40,963 bases of DNA, taken from NCBI GenBank assembly GCA_029250945.1, contig JAQXEG010000014.1:1-40963 (forward strand), given 5' to 3'. Positions 9,097 to 17,834 of this stretch are shown in pieces. A program made the translations under genes and the position numbers. Numbering within the stretch: the stretch's first letter is position 1; every line of letters starts with the position of its first letter. The notes beneath the pieces were generated by a model. It had not been told where the DNA came from. It made no database searches and saw only the letters and a list, made by a program, of their open reading frames with translations. This DNA is from Yoonia sp. GTDB lineage: Bacteria; Pseudomonadota; Alphaproteobacteria; Rhodobacterales; Rhodobacteraceae.

Positions 9097-10389
9097 TTGG
9101 TAGAACTGGCCGACCTTGCCTTGCCGGAAAATCCAAAACTGGCACAGAATATTGGACATTTTGCGCGTGCGCTGCGCAAGGCGGGGCTACCTATCGGGCC
9201 GGGGCGGCTGATTGACGCGATCCGCGCGGTTGCGGTTGCGGGTTTTACAGATCGCGATGATTTCTATTGGGTCCTGCACGGCTGTTTTGTATCCAAGCCT
9301 GACCATCGCATCATTTTCGCCCAAGTCTTTCGGCTGTATTGGCGCGATCCGCGCTATCTGGATCATATGATCGCAATGATGTCGCCGATGGTGCGTGGGG
9401 TCGCCCAAGACAGGCGCGCCCAAGCCGCTGAAAAACGCGCCGCAGAGGCATTGCTGGATGGGCACAACATTGACCTGCCACAACCCGATGACGCCGGTGA
9501 AGAGGTCGAGATCACAATCGACGCCTCCCAAACGGCATCTGCGCAGGAAAAGCTCCGGTCGCTTGATTTCGAACAAATGAGCATTGCGGAAATGGAACAG
9601 GCTAAGGCCATCCTTGCCAAGATGAGACTGCCGGTCCGGCCTATTGCGTCACGGCGCACGGCAAACGGCACAGGCACCTTGCCCGATTGGCCGCGCACCA
9701 TGCGCCACGCGCTGCGCCACGGTGGTGAGGTTACGCACTTTGCAACCAAATACAAACGTTACCGATATCCCAACCTAATCGTGCTTTGCGATATCTCTGG
9801 CTCCATGTCGCAATATTCGCGGGCCGTGCTGCATTTTGTGCACGCGGTCAGCAACGCCAAAGGGCAAGGCTGGGCGCAGGTCCATGCCTTTACCTTTGGC
9901 ACGCGGCTGACCAACATCACGCGCCATTTGCGCAGCTGCGACGTGGATGCGGCTCTTGCTGCGGCCGGGGCAGAGGCACAAGACTGGGAAGGCGGCACGC
10001 GGATCGCCGATTGCCTGCACGATTTCAACCGTGATTGGTCACGCCGTGCCATGGGGCAGGGCGCCGTTGTGTTACTGATCACCGACGGGCTGGACAGGGG
10101 CGGGGATGCGGATCTGGGTCGCGTGCTCCAGCGCCTCGCGCTGAGTGCACGCCAGCTGATCTGGCTGAACCCCTTGCTGCGCTGGGACGGGTTCGCGCCG
10201 AAGGCTGGCAGCATTGCCCAAATGCTCCCTCATGTGACCAGCTTGCGTGCAGGCCATAACATTGATGCCTTGGCGGGATTGGTCGACGCGCTGACCAAAC
10301 CTGATGATGGCGGGGAAAAGCGCCGTTTGATGCAGGATCTCAGCAATCCGCAAGAAGCGGGTCGGCGGGTTGGGAATATGATCCTATGA
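9097..10389 (+). CDS. coxE: VWA-domain protein, CoxE-like maturation factor
   Basis: Partner of the CoxD ATPase, proposed to act with it in building the hydroxylase active site. About 430 residues. The N-terminal part, NIGHFARALRKAGLPIGPGR, is typical of CoxE. The C-terminal von Willebrand A domain carries the MIDAS motif DISGS in IVLCDISGSMSQYS, plus TFGTRLTNIT and LLITDGLDRGGD. The start is uncertain: no ATG is available, and TTG at 9097 is just past the repeat, while the frame stays open to a TTG at 9046 through the repeat. A short alternative frame from ATG 9033 stops at 9080. The stop overlaps the upstream-most ATG of the next gene as ATGA. Confidence 0.85.
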   Translation: MVELADLALPENPKLAQNIGHFARALRKAGLPIGPGRLIDAIRAVAVAGFTDRDDFYWVLHGCFVSKPDHRIIFAQVFRLYWRDPRYLDHMIAMMSPMVRGVAQDRRAQAAEKRAAEALLDGHNIDLPQPDDAGEEVEITIDASQTASAQEKLRSLDFEQMSIAEMEQAKAILAKMRLPVRPIASRRTANGTGTLPDWPRTMRHALRHGGEVTHFATKYKRYRYPNLIVLCDISGSMSQYSRAVLHFVHAVSNAKGQGWAQVHAFTFGTRLTNITRHLRSCDVDAALAAAGAEAQDWEGGTRIADCLHDFNRDWSRRAMGQGAVVLLITDGLDRGGDADLGRVLQRLALSARQLIWLNPLLRWDGFAPKAGSIAQMLPHVTSLRAGHNIDALAGLVDALTKPDDGGEKRRLMQDLSNPQEAGRRVGNMIL

Positions 10390-10418
10390 CAGTCCCATCA
10401 CTGAGAGAGGAATATCAC

Positions 10419-10883
10419 ATGTACTGCACGCCATATGATCAAACGACCGTTGACAGCCTACGCGCTGGCGGACCAGACGCCTATGGTTACCCAGCTGAGC
10501 GGGCAATCTCTGACGGTGACGGAAACCCTTGCCGGTCTTGTTTGCACGACATTCCAAAGGGCGCGGGAATGTTGATTTGTGCGGCCCGTCCGTTTCCCAG
10601 CAAACAGCCCTATGCCGAAACCGGCCCGATATTTCTGTGCGCCGTTGCGTGCTCGCCTTGGGCGGGGCATGGGTTGCCGCCGATTCTTGGGACGTCGCCG
10701 GATTACCTGCTGAAGGGGTATGGCACTGATGACCGGATCGTATATGGCACGGGGCAGATTACATTGGCAGGTGATATTGCCAAAACCGCCACCGCATTGT
10801 TGAATGATGCACGCGTGGCCTATGTCGACGTGCGCTCGGCGCGTAATAATTGTTTTCAAACACGGATCAGACCTGACCTTTGA
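10419..10883 (+). CDS. DUF1203 protein embedded in the cox maturation genes
   Basis: A 154-residue protein of the DUF1203 family: LRAGGPDAYGYPAERAISDG, then PCRSCL, FLCAVACSPW, SPDYLLKGYGTDDRIVYGTG and RSARNNC. No biochemical function is known to me. Cysteines cluster as CxxC (in PCRSC), a lone C in LICAARP and CxxxC (in CAVAC), which could bind a metal. A GAGAGGA sits 7 bases before the ATG at 10419, and 13 residues before LRAGG suit the family. An in-frame ATG at 10386 overlaps the coxE stop (ATGA) and is a possible alternative start. The stop overlaps the TTG start of the XdhC gene, so it is translationally linked on both sides to hydroxylase-maturation genes. Confidence 0.82.
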   Translation: MYCTPYDQTTVDSLRAGGPDAYGYPAERAISDGDGNPCRSCLHDIPKGAGMLICAARPFPSKQPYAETGPIFLCAVACSPWAGHGLPPILGTSPDYLLKGYGTDDRIVYGTGQITLAGDIAKTATALLNDARVAYVDVRSARNNCFQTRIRPDL

Positions 10884-11851
10884 CCAATACCGTTGACCTT
10901 CCTGCACTGGCCTTGGCGTGGCATGACGCTGGCCGCGCCGTTGCGATTGCGACTGTGGTGGAGACATGGGGCTCTGCGCCACGCGGTGTCGGCAGCCAGC
11001 TGATCATTGATGCCGATGGCGCGATGGAAGGGTCGGTGTCCGGCGGCTGCGTTGAAGGTGCGGTGATTACCGAAGCACTAGATGCGATTTCAGACGGCCA
11101 ACATAAGCTGCTGCGCTTTGGCGTGCCTGACGATGATGCCTTTGCCGTCGGGCTTGCCTGTGGCGGTGAAATCAGCGTGCTGGTGGAACCCTTGGGCCCC
11201 GTGATGTCCATCGATGTGCTCCGTGCCATTGTGGCCGCCCGGCAGGCCCGTCAGCCGGTGACCTATGTCACATCCCTGTCGGGTGGCGGTGGACGGATGG
11301 GGCGGGCGGATGACTTCGCGGATCGCTTCCGTCTGGATCAATCGGGGATCGCGCCAGACGGGGACAGTTTTGTCGCCATTCATAACCCGCATCTGCGCAT
11401 GGCCATCATCGGGGCGGTGCATATCGCACAGCCCTTGGTGCGCATGGCCCGTGATTGCGGGTACGCGCCTATCATCATTGATCCGCGCGACGCTTTTGGC
11501 AGTGCGGCGCGGTTCCCCGACACGACGATCATCAACGATTGGCCCGATGATGCGCTGCGCAGTATCGGAATTGATCAACGCACAGCCATTGTCACCCTGA
11601 CCCATGACCCCAAGCTGGATGACCCTGCGATCACCGTCGCCTTAGGATCAGAGGCATTTTATCTGGGTTGCCTAGGGTCAAAGCGGACCCACGCCAAACG
11701 CGTGGACAGATTGCTGGCGGCTGGTTTTACCCAAGACCAGATTGATCAGATTGATGCGCCTGTTGGGATGGACCTTGGTGGACGACAACCCGCAGAGATC
11801 GCGGTGAGTATTATGGCGCAAGTCACCAAAACACTGCGTCGTCGCACATGA
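10880..11851 (+). CDS. XdhC/CoxF-family protein
   Basis: XdhC proteins bind molybdenum cofactor, promote its sulfuration and deliver it to xanthine-dehydrogenase-type enzymes. The 323 residues contain both usual parts. The N-terminal domain holds the signature ETWGSAPRGVGSQLII and GSVSGGCVEGAV. The C-terminal Rossmann domain holds AIIGAVHIAQPL, IIIDPRDAF, LTHDPKLDDPA and YLGCLGSKRTHAKR. The start is a TTG overlapping the previous stop (TTGA), and the stop overlaps the next start (ATGA), so expression is tightly coupled. Which hydroxylase it serves is inferred from the coxSLM genes just downstream. Confidence 0.92.
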   Translation: MTNTVDLPALALAWHDAGRAVAIATVVETWGSAPRGVGSQLIIDADGAMEGSVSGGCVEGAVITEALDAISDGQHKLLRFGVPDDDAFAVGLACGGEISVLVEPLGPVMSIDVLRAIVAARQARQPVTYVTSLSGGGGRMGRADDFADRFRLDQSGIAPDGDSFVAIHNPHLRMAIIGAVHIAQPLVRMARDCGYAPIIIDPRDAFGSAARFPDTTIINDWPDDALRSIGIDQRTAIVTLTHDPKLDDPAITVALGSEAFYLGCLGSKRTHAKRVDRLLAAGFTQDQIDQIDAPVGMDLGGRQPAEIAVSIMAQVTKTLRRRT

Positions 11852-12864
11852 AATTCGGCCCTGCGCCAGTGAACGACGCTATCGGTTGCGTGCTCGCCCA
11901 CAGTGTGGAGGCAGGATTGCCCCCCTATTCGACCCAAATGTCCTACCGTATCCGCAAGGGGACTGTCATCACCGCCGCACATGTGGCTGACCTTACGGCC
12001 GAGGGGCGCGAGACCCTGATCGTGGCGCAGCTCGACCCAACGGATATGGATGAGGATACAGCCGCCGCCACATTGGGGGCCGCGCTGATCGCGGGGCATA
12101 GCGGGCTTTACCTGTCACAAGCGGCCACAGGACGGGTTAACGTGTTTGCGGCCCATGCGGGTGTTGCGACCATTGATGTGGCTGCGATTGCGGCGTTCAA
12201 CGCAATTAATCCGATGATCACCGTTGCCACTGTGCTGCCGTTTCAGCGGATGGACGCAGATGGGATGGTCGCCACGATTAAGATCATTGCCTATGGGGTG
12301 CCGCGCACTGATGTTGATAGGGCGGCTGGTATTGGTGGCGCATTTGGCCTTGCCGCGCCACGCTACGCCTCTGCTACTTTGATCGAAACACGTATAGACC
12401 AGCGCGCTACGTTGCCCGACAAGGGGCGGCACGTGACGCAAGACCGTATCGCGCGCTTTGGTATGCAGCTTAGCCCGCGTGTGGTGGTTGATCACGACGT
12501 GGATACCTTGGCCAAGGCTATCATGACCGCACAGGGGGATATGATTCTGATCCTGACAGGCTCTGCCACCTCTGATCCCATGGATGTGGGGCCAGAGGCG
12601 TTGCGCCGTGCAGGTGGCACTGTCACGCGGTTCGGGATGCCGGTTGATCCAGGTAATCTGTTGTTCCTTGGGGCGCTGGGCGGCAAACCTGTGATTGGGC
12701 TGCCCGGTTGTGCGCGTTCGCCCGCGCTGAACGGGGCGGATTGGATATTGGAACGGGTCATTTGCGGCATTCCATTGGGCGCGGATGACATCGCGGCCAT
12801 GGGTGTCGGCGGATTGTTGAAAGAAATTCCAACCCGCCCACGCCCAAGAAACACGAAGGTCTAA
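11848..12864 (+). CDS. Molybdopterin-binding domain protein
   Basis: A 338-residue protein with a MoaB/MogA-like molybdopterin-binding fold in its C-terminal half: ILILTGSATSDPMDVGPEAL, GGTVTRFGMPVDPGNLLFLG and KPVIGLPGCARSPALNG. It probably handles molybdenum cofactor during assembly of the hydroxylase. In some relatives this domain is fused to a MobA-like nucleotidyltransferase; none is present here, since the protein ends shortly after ICGIPL. The ATG overlaps the XdhC stop (ATGA). A 106-base gap follows, in which I see no clear terminator or promoter, before coxS. Confidence 0.8.
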   Translation: MKFGPAPVNDAIGCVLAHSVEAGLPPYSTQMSYRIRKGTVITAAHVADLTAEGRETLIVAQLDPTDMDEDTAAATLGAALIAGHSGLYLSQAATGRVNVFAAHAGVATIDVAAIAAFNAINPMITVATVLPFQRMDADGMVATIKIIAYGVPRTDVDRAAGIGGAFGLAAPRYASATLIETRIDQRATLPDKGRHVTQDRIARFGMQLSPRVVVDHDVDTLAKAIMTAQGDMILILTGSATSDPMDVGPEALRRAGGTVTRFGMPVDPGNLLFLGALGGKPVIGLPGCARSPALNGADWILERVICGIPLGADDIAAMGVGGLLKEIPTRPRPRNTKV

Positions 12865-12970
12865 GCCAATGCCGCGCTGCCGCGTTTGCAGATGCAGCGA
12901 CGTTTATGTGTTCTCAAGTGTCGGGATGCGTGCTTAACTCACTCCCAAGTTGCGAAAATGGGAGGATGCT

Positions 12971-13456
12971 ATGACACAAGTCTCAATGACGTTGAACGGT
13001 AAGGCTGTGACCGGCGACGTAGAAGGCCGGACCCTATTGGTCGATTTCTTGCGCGAAGATTTAAGGATGACGGGAACCCACGTGGGGTGCGACACAAGCC
13101 AATGCGGCGCGTGCGTTGTGCATGTGAATGGGGAGGCCGTGAAATCCTGCACCATGTTTGCCGCAGAGGCCGAGGGCGCAGAGGTGGCGACCATCGAAGG
13201 GGCTGCAAATGCGGATGGATCGTTGAATGTGATCCAGCAAGCGTTCCAAGATCACCACGGCCTGCAATGCGGGTTCTGCACACCCGGTATGGTGATGTCT
13301 GCGGCGGCATTGCTCAAAGACAACCCAAAACCGACAGAGGCAGAGGTGCGCACATACCTTGAAGGCAACATCTGCCGCTGCACCGGATACCACAACATCG
13401 TCAAAGCCATCATGGCTGCGTCGGGACAGGATGTATCAGCCATCGCCGCCGAATAG
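12971..13456 (+). CDS. coxS: Molybdenum hydroxylase small [2Fe-2S] subunit, CoxS-like
   Basis: Carries two [2Fe-2S] clusters that pass electrons from the Mo site in the large subunit to FAD in the medium subunit. The 161-residue protein has the plant-ferredoxin motif [13 protein letters not shown] plus a later C, and the C-terminal motif CGFCTPGM...[12 protein letters not shown]. The ATG at 12971 follows GGAGGA by four bases; the upstream frame to 12950 adds only seven residues. Order is coxS-coxL-coxM, unlike the M-S-L order of the classical form I operon. Confidence 0.93.
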   Translation: MTQVSMTLNGKAVTGDVEGRTLLVDFLREDLRMTGTHVGCDTSQCGACVVHVNGEAVKSCTMFAAEAEGAEVATIEGAANADGSLNVIQQAFQDHHGLQCGFCTPGMVMSAAALLKDNPKPTEAEVRTYLEGNICRCTGYHNIVKAIMAASGQDVSAIAAE

Positions 13457-13519
13457 ATTTATCTGAATAGACCAAAGGGGGGTGGTCGTTGCGGCCTGCT
13501 CCGATAGGGAGGACTTCAA

Positions 13520-15883
13520 ATGCCTAAGGACAGTGGAATTGGCGCCAGCACAAAGCGCCGCGAAGATATCAGATTTCTGACAGGGGTCGGGAACTACACC
13601 GACGACATTAATGTATTTGGGCAAACCCATGTGCATTTCCTGCGGGCCGATGTGGCCCATGCCACGATCAACAGCATTGATATTGCCGCCGCAGAGGCGA
13701 TGCCGGGTGTTGTCAAGATTTTCACAGGCGCGGATTTCGAACCTGTTGGTGGCATCCCTTGTGGTTGGCAGATCACCGATCGCCACGGAGAGCCGATGCA
13801 GGAACCCAAGCATCCGATCATTGCCCATGGTAAAATCCGCCATGTCGGGGAAATCGTGGCGGCCGTTGTCGCCGAAAGCCTTACGCAAGCCCGCGATGCC
13901 GCCGAGGCGATTGAGCTGGGCCTGACCGAACTGCCCGCCGTGGTGAATATGAAGGACGCACTGAAAGGCGGTGCCACCAAGGTACACGACGAGCTGACAA
14001 GCAACCTGTGCTACGACTGGGGCTTTGTTGAGGAAAACAAGGATGCGACAGATGCGGCCATCAAGGGTGCCGCGCACGTCACCACGCTAGAGCTGGTCAA
14101 TAACCGCCTTGTCGCAAACCCGATGGAACCACGCGTGGCGCTGGGTGAATATTCCCGTGCCGATGATATGCATACGCTGCACACCACAAGCCAGAACCCG
14201 CATGTGATCCGCTTGCTGATGGGCGCGTTTGTGCTGGGTATCCCCGAACATAAACTGCGCGTTGTCGCCCCTGATGTGGGTGGCGGTTTCGGGACCAAGA
14301 TTTTCCACTACGCGGAAGAGGCATTTTGCACCTTCGCCGCCAAGGCCGTGAACCGTCCTGTCAAATGGACCTCCACACGGTCAGAGGCATTTATGTCTGA
14401 TGCCCATGGCCGCGATCACGTTACCAAGATCGAATTGGCGCTGGATGCGGACAATAATTTTGTCGCCCTGCGCACTGACACACACGCCAACATGGGGGCA
14501 TACCTGTCCACATTCGCGTCGTCCGTGCCCACATGGCTGCATGGCACGTTGATGGCGGGTAACTATAAGACGCCCAACATCTACGTGAACGTGAAGGCGG
14601 TGTTTACCAATACTGTCCCCGTTGATGCCTACCGTGGCGCTGGGCGGCCAGAAGCCACGTTCCAGATTGAGCGTGTGATCGACAAAGCTGCGCGCGAGCT
14701 GGGCGTGGATCCGATTGCCCTGCGGCGGCAGAACTTTGTCACTGAGTTCCCCTATGCCACGCCCGTTGCCGTCGAATATGACACTGGCGATTATGAGGCG
14801 ACGATGGCCAAGCTTGAGGAAATGGCTGATTTCGGCGGCTTTGCGGCGCGTCGTGCTGCAAGCGAAAAGGCGGGCAAATGGCGCGGTCTTGGCGTGAACT
14901 GCTATATCGAGGCTTGCGGCATCGCGCCGTCGAACCTTGTCGGCCAACTGGGCGCGCGTGCGGGTCTTTATGATGCGGCGACTGTGCGGGTGAACGCGAC
15001 GGGGTCCATTTCCGTCATGGTCGGTGCGCATAGCCACGGGCAGGGCCATGAGACGTCGTTCCCGCAGGTTATTTCTGAAATGATCGGTATTCCTGAAGAC
15101 CAGATCGACATTGTGCATGGTGATACGTCAAAAATCCCGTTCGGGATGGGCACCTATGGATCACGCAGCCTAGCGGTGTGTGGATCGGCGATGGTGCGAG
15201 CGGCGGAAAAGGTGATCAATAAAGCCAAGAAAATCGCGGCCCACCTGTTAGAGGCATCGGACGCAGATATTGAGCTGAAGGACGGCCAATTCAGCGTGGC
15301 GGGCACCGATAAATCGGTCGCTTGGGGCGATGTGACCCTTGCCGCTTATGTGCCGCACAACTACCCGCTAGAGGATATTGAGCCGGGGCTGGAGGAAACC
15401 GCGTTTTACGATCCTGCCAACTTTACGTATCCTGCGGGCGCTTATGCCTGCGAGGTGGAGGTGGATCCAGAGACTGGCAAGGTCACGATTGAACGCTTTG
15501 CAGCGGCGGATGATTTTGGCAACGTCATCAACCCGATGATCGTATCGGGCCAAGTCCATGGCGGGATTGCCCAAGGCGTGGGTCAGGCACTGCTGGAAAA
15601 CTGCGCCTATGATGAGGACGGGCAGTTGGTGTCCGCATCCTATATGGATTACGCGATGCCGCGGGCCGATGACCTGCCGTTCTATCAGGTGGATCATTCG
15701 TGCCAGACCCCATGCACCCATAATCCCTTGGGCGTTAAGGGCTGTGGTGAGGCCGGTGCCATCGGGTCGCCACCATCGGTTGTTAATGCGGTGATTGATG
15801 CATTGCAGTCGGGCGGTAAGGATGTGGCCCATATTGATATGCCGCTCACCCCGTCGCGGGTGTGGGGCGCCATGCAAGGTTAA
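13520..15883 (+). CDS. coxL: Molybdenum hydroxylase large subunit, form II CoxL-like
   Basis: Catalytic subunit (787 residues) that binds molybdopterin cytosine dinucleotide. The active-site loop reads AYRGAGR at residues 370-376, the form II signature. Form I CO dehydrogenases have AYxCSFR, whose cysteine binds the copper of the Cu-S-Mo centre, and that cysteine is absent. Other family motifs are VVAPDVGGGFGTK, GAHSHGQGHETSFPQV, TYGSRSLAVCGSAM and the catalytic glutamate in GVKGCGEAGAIGSP. CO oxidation by form II enzymes is disputed, so the substrate may be another aldehyde or heterocycle. A GGGAGG lies before the start. Confidence 0.92.
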   Translation: MPKDSGIGASTKRREDIRFLTGVGNYTDDINVFGQTHVHFLRADVAHATINSIDIAAAEAMPGVVKIFTGADFEPVGGIPCGWQITDRHGEPMQEPKHPIIAHGKIRHVGEIVAAVVAESLTQARDAAEAIELGLTELPAVVNMKDALKGGATKVHDELTSNLCYDWGFVEENKDATDAAIKGAAHVTTLELVNNRLVANPMEPRVALGEYSRADDMHTLHTTSQNPHVIRLLMGAFVLGIPEHKLRVVAPDVGGGFGTKIFHYAEEAFCTFAAKAVNRPVKWTSTRSEAFMSDAHGRDHVTKIELALDADNNFVALRTDTHANMGAYLSTFASSVPTWLHGTLMAGNYKTPNIYVNVKAVFTNTVPVDAYRGAGRPEATFQIERVIDKAARELGVDPIALRRQNFVTEFPYATPVAVEYDTGDYEATMAKLEEMADFGGFAARRAASEKAGKWRGLGVNCYIEACGIAPSNLVGQLGARAGLYDAATVRVNATGSISVMVGAHSHGQGHETSFPQVISEMIGIPEDQIDIVHGDTSKIPFGMGTYGSRSLAVCGSAMVRAAEKVINKAKKIAAHLLEASDADIELKDGQFSVAGTDKSVAWGDVTLAAYVPHNYPLEDIEPGLEETAFYDPANFTYPAGAYACEVEVDPETGKVTIERFAAADDFGNVINPMIVSGQVHGGIAQGVGQALLENCAYDEDGQLVSASYMDYAMPRADDLPFYQVDHSCQTPCTHNPLGVKGCGEAGAIGSPPSVVNAVIDALQSGGKDVAHIDMPLTPSRVWGAMQG

Positions 15884-15884
15884 G

Positions 15885-15927
15885 GCCGGGGCCAGTCCTG
15901 GACCCCGAGGTATTTTTAGCAACTGGA
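15885..15927 (+). repeat. Intergenic palindromic repeat between coxL and coxM
   Basis: An imperfect hairpin (GGGGCCAG / CTGGACCCC) is followed by GAGGTATTTTTAGCAACTGG. It is the same class of element as 9049-9090, in the opposite orientation. It sits directly after the coxL stop and may affect message stability or coxL:coxM ratio. Confidence 0.55.
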
Positions 15928-15971
15928 AGATCAGCCGATCCGACCGTTGCGACAAGAAAAGGAACGATGCG

Positions 15972-16760
15972 ATGTATGCATTTGAAATTGAAAAGCCGTC
16001 CACGATTGCCGATGCCGTCCTAGCCCTGAGCGGTGAAGATACGCAGGCGTTGGGCGGCGGGCAAACGCTTATTCCGACGCTGAAACAGCGACTGGCGGCA
16101 CCTGAGGTTCTGGTCAGCCTGTCAGGTGTAAGCGAAATGGTTGGGATCTGCCGCAATGACGCTGGCGAGATGTGCATCGGCGGTGCGACAACCCATGCGG
16201 CGGTTGCTGCGGGGGCGGGTGCGTTTCCGGCGCTGGCCGCATTGGCATCCCACATTGGTGATCCGGCGGTGCGCAACCGTGGCACGATTGGTGGATCGCT
16301 GGCTAATAACGATCCATCGGCCTGTTATCCGGCGGCGGCCTTGGGTGCCGGTGCGACGATTAAAACCAACACACGCGACATTGCAGCGGATGATTATTTC
16401 GAGGGTATGTTTAGCACAGCGCTGGACGAGGGCGAGATCGTGACAGAGGTCCGGTTTCCGGTTCCTGAGGTGGCGAATTACCAGAAATTCGTACAACCTG
16501 CGTCCCGCTTTGCGCTCGTGGGTGTGTTCGTTGCAAAATTTGCAGATGGTGTCCGTATTGCCGTGACGGGTGCATCGGAAGAAGGCGTGTTCCGCTGGAC
16601 CGAGGCCGAAGCCGCGCTGTCTGCCGACTTCAGCGCCGAGGCGTTATCGGATCTGACGGTTCCTGCGGACGGCATGATCGCGGATTTGCATGGATCGCCC
16701 GCATATCGCGCTCATCTTGTCAAAGTGATGACGGGGCGCGCTGTCGGGGCTGCGACCTAG
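15972..16760 (+). CDS. coxM: Molybdenum hydroxylase medium FAD subunit, CoxM-like
   Basis: FAD-binding subunit (262 residues) that takes electrons from the [2Fe-2S] subunit and hands them to the respiratory chain or another acceptor. FAD motifs are ALGGGQTLIPTLK (about residues 27-39) and RNRGTIGGSLANNDPSACYP. AAGGAA lies 7 bases before the ATG at 15972; the open frame to 15795 only overlaps coxL. It completes the enzyme. The stop TAG shares two bases with the stop of the convergent gene at 16757. Confidence 0.92.
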   Translation: MYAFEIEKPSTIADAVLALSGEDTQALGGGQTLIPTLKQRLAAPEVLVSLSGVSEMVGICRNDAGEMCIGGATTHAAVAAGAGAFPALAALASHIGDPAVRNRGTIGGSLANNDPSACYPAAALGAGATIKTNTRDIAADDYFEGMFSTALDEGEIVTEVRFPVPEVANYQKFVQPASRFALVGVFVAKFADGVRIAVTGASEEGVFRWTEAEAALSADFSAEALSDLTVPADGMIADLHGSPAYRAHLVKVMTGRAVGAAT

Positions 16761-17197
16761 GCCTTTTTTCGCGCTAAAATGCTGATCAGGAAGCAGAGCA
16801 TAGCGATGCCGATGCATATTAGCGTGTGCAGGGCATTGTCCGCTGGTGTGGCGTCGTAAAAGATGTGGGTAAGTTGAAAGCCGAAGAGCATCGCCGCGAA
16901 TGCCCACATGATGAAATGCAGAACAGTCGAAATATTGTCCTGAGCCGACCCAAGGTTGGAATTGCCGTGCAACACGCTTATCCAGAGTGACCATGATTTG
17001 GGTGCCGCAAACCCCCACGGGTATTCGTAGTCACCAAACAGCAACCAATACCACGCGACGAAACCGCAGATGGGGCCCATGATGATGAAGACCAGCAGTA
17101 TCACGCCGTAAAGGGCGGTGGCGGACCCGATGCCAAATGCGCTGGCAATCGCGATGAACGTTCTAAACTTGATATCCATGCGGCGAGGTTGATCCAT
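16757..17197 (-). CDS. Four-helix integral membrane protein, unknown
   Basis: About 146 residues with four likely membrane segments: FIAIASAFGIGSATALYG, VILLVFIIMGPICGFVAWYW, VLHFIMWAFAAMLFGFQL and TLICIGIAMLCFLISILA. It ends in basic ARKKA. I do not recognise a family. The start is uncertain: ATG at 17197 (MDQPRRMDIKF) or 17179 (MDIKF), neither with a clear ribosome binding site. An open frame back to 17242 runs into a terminator hairpin and is rejected. It converges on coxM with overlapping stop codons. Confidence 0.65.
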   Translation of the reverse strand: MDQPRRMDIKFRTFIAIASAFGIGSATALYGVILLVFIIMGPICGFVAWYWLLFGDYEYPWGFAAPKSWSLWISVLHGNSNLGSAQDNISTVLHFIMWAFAAMLFGFQLTHIFYDATPADNALHTLICIGIAMLCFLISILARKKA

Positions 17198-17230
17198 CGC
17201 GCGGCACGGGTTAAGGGGAAAACGGCAAGA

Positions 17231-17266
17231 AAAAGCCTCCAACGATCAGGATCGCTGGAGGCTTTT
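17231..17266 (-). terminator. infC terminator
   Basis: A long hairpin directly downstream of infC: outer arms AAAAGCCTCCA / TGGAGGCTTTT and inner arms CGATC / GATCG around a two-base loop. A T tract follows on the minus strand. It separates infC from the membrane protein gene that follows. Confidence 0.88.
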
Positions 17267-17288
17267 GAAAATTCTGTGGCGCGATGGC

Positions 17289-17834
17289 TTATTTCGCCAG
17301 TGGGCCGATCAGCATGACCATTTGGCGGCCTTCCATTTTGGGGAAGTTTTCCACCTTGCCGTGTTCTGTCGTGTCATCGGCAACGCGTTCCAGCAATTGA
17401 CGGCCAAGTTCCTGGTGGGCCATCTCACGGCCACGGAAACGCAGTGTCACCTTGACCTTGTCGCCATTTGCAAGAAATTTGAACACATTCCGCATCTTGA
17501 CGTCATAGTCGTTGTTATCTGTGTTTGGACGGAACTTAACTTCTTTGATTTCAATGATCTTTTGCTTCTTACGGGCCTCAGCTTCTTTTTTCTGGGTCTC
17601 GTATTTGAATTTGCCGTAGTCCATGATTTTGCAGACGGGCGGGTTCGCGTTTGGAGAAATCTCAACAAGATCGAGCCCGGCTTCATCGGCCATGGCCATT
17701 GCGCGGTCCGGCGAGACAACGCCGACATTTTCGCCTTCGGCCCCAATGAGGCGGATATCTCCGCCGCGGATGCGTTCATTGACCCGTGGGCCGGTGTCGC
17801 GCTGTGGTGGGGCATTGTGAGGTCTGCGTGCTAT
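17289..17834 (-). CDS. infC: Translation initiation factor IF-3, apparent ATA start
   Basis: Binds the 30S subunit, prevents premature 50S joining and checks the start codon. The frame with ATG at 17699 covers only 136 residues, but homology continues upstream without a stop: [20 protein letters not shown] and [18 protein letters not shown]. The family N-terminus [16 protein letters not shown] is preceded by ATA at 17834, and AAAGGA stands 8 bases before it. No ATG, GTG or TTG in this frame can restore the N-terminal domain. The product from ATA has 181 residues, with IF3-N (about 15-85) and IF3-C (about 90-178). E. coli infC starts with ATT, through which IF3 limits its own synthesis; the ATA here fits that scheme. 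Confidence 0.88.
   Translation of the reverse strand: MARRPHNAPPQRDTGPRVNERIRGGDIRLIGAEGENVGVVSPDRAMAMADEAGLDLVEISPNANPPVCKIMDYGKFKYETQKKEAEARKKQKIIEIKEVKFRPNTDNNDYDVKMRNVFKFLANGDKVKVTLRFRGREMAHQELGRQLLERVADDTTEHGKVENFPKMEGRQMVMLIGPLAK

Noticed and set aside
17240..17242. Start of the four-helix membrane protein at 17242
   Set aside because: This codon lies within the perfect infC terminator hairpin; a start at 17197 or 17179 is more sensible.
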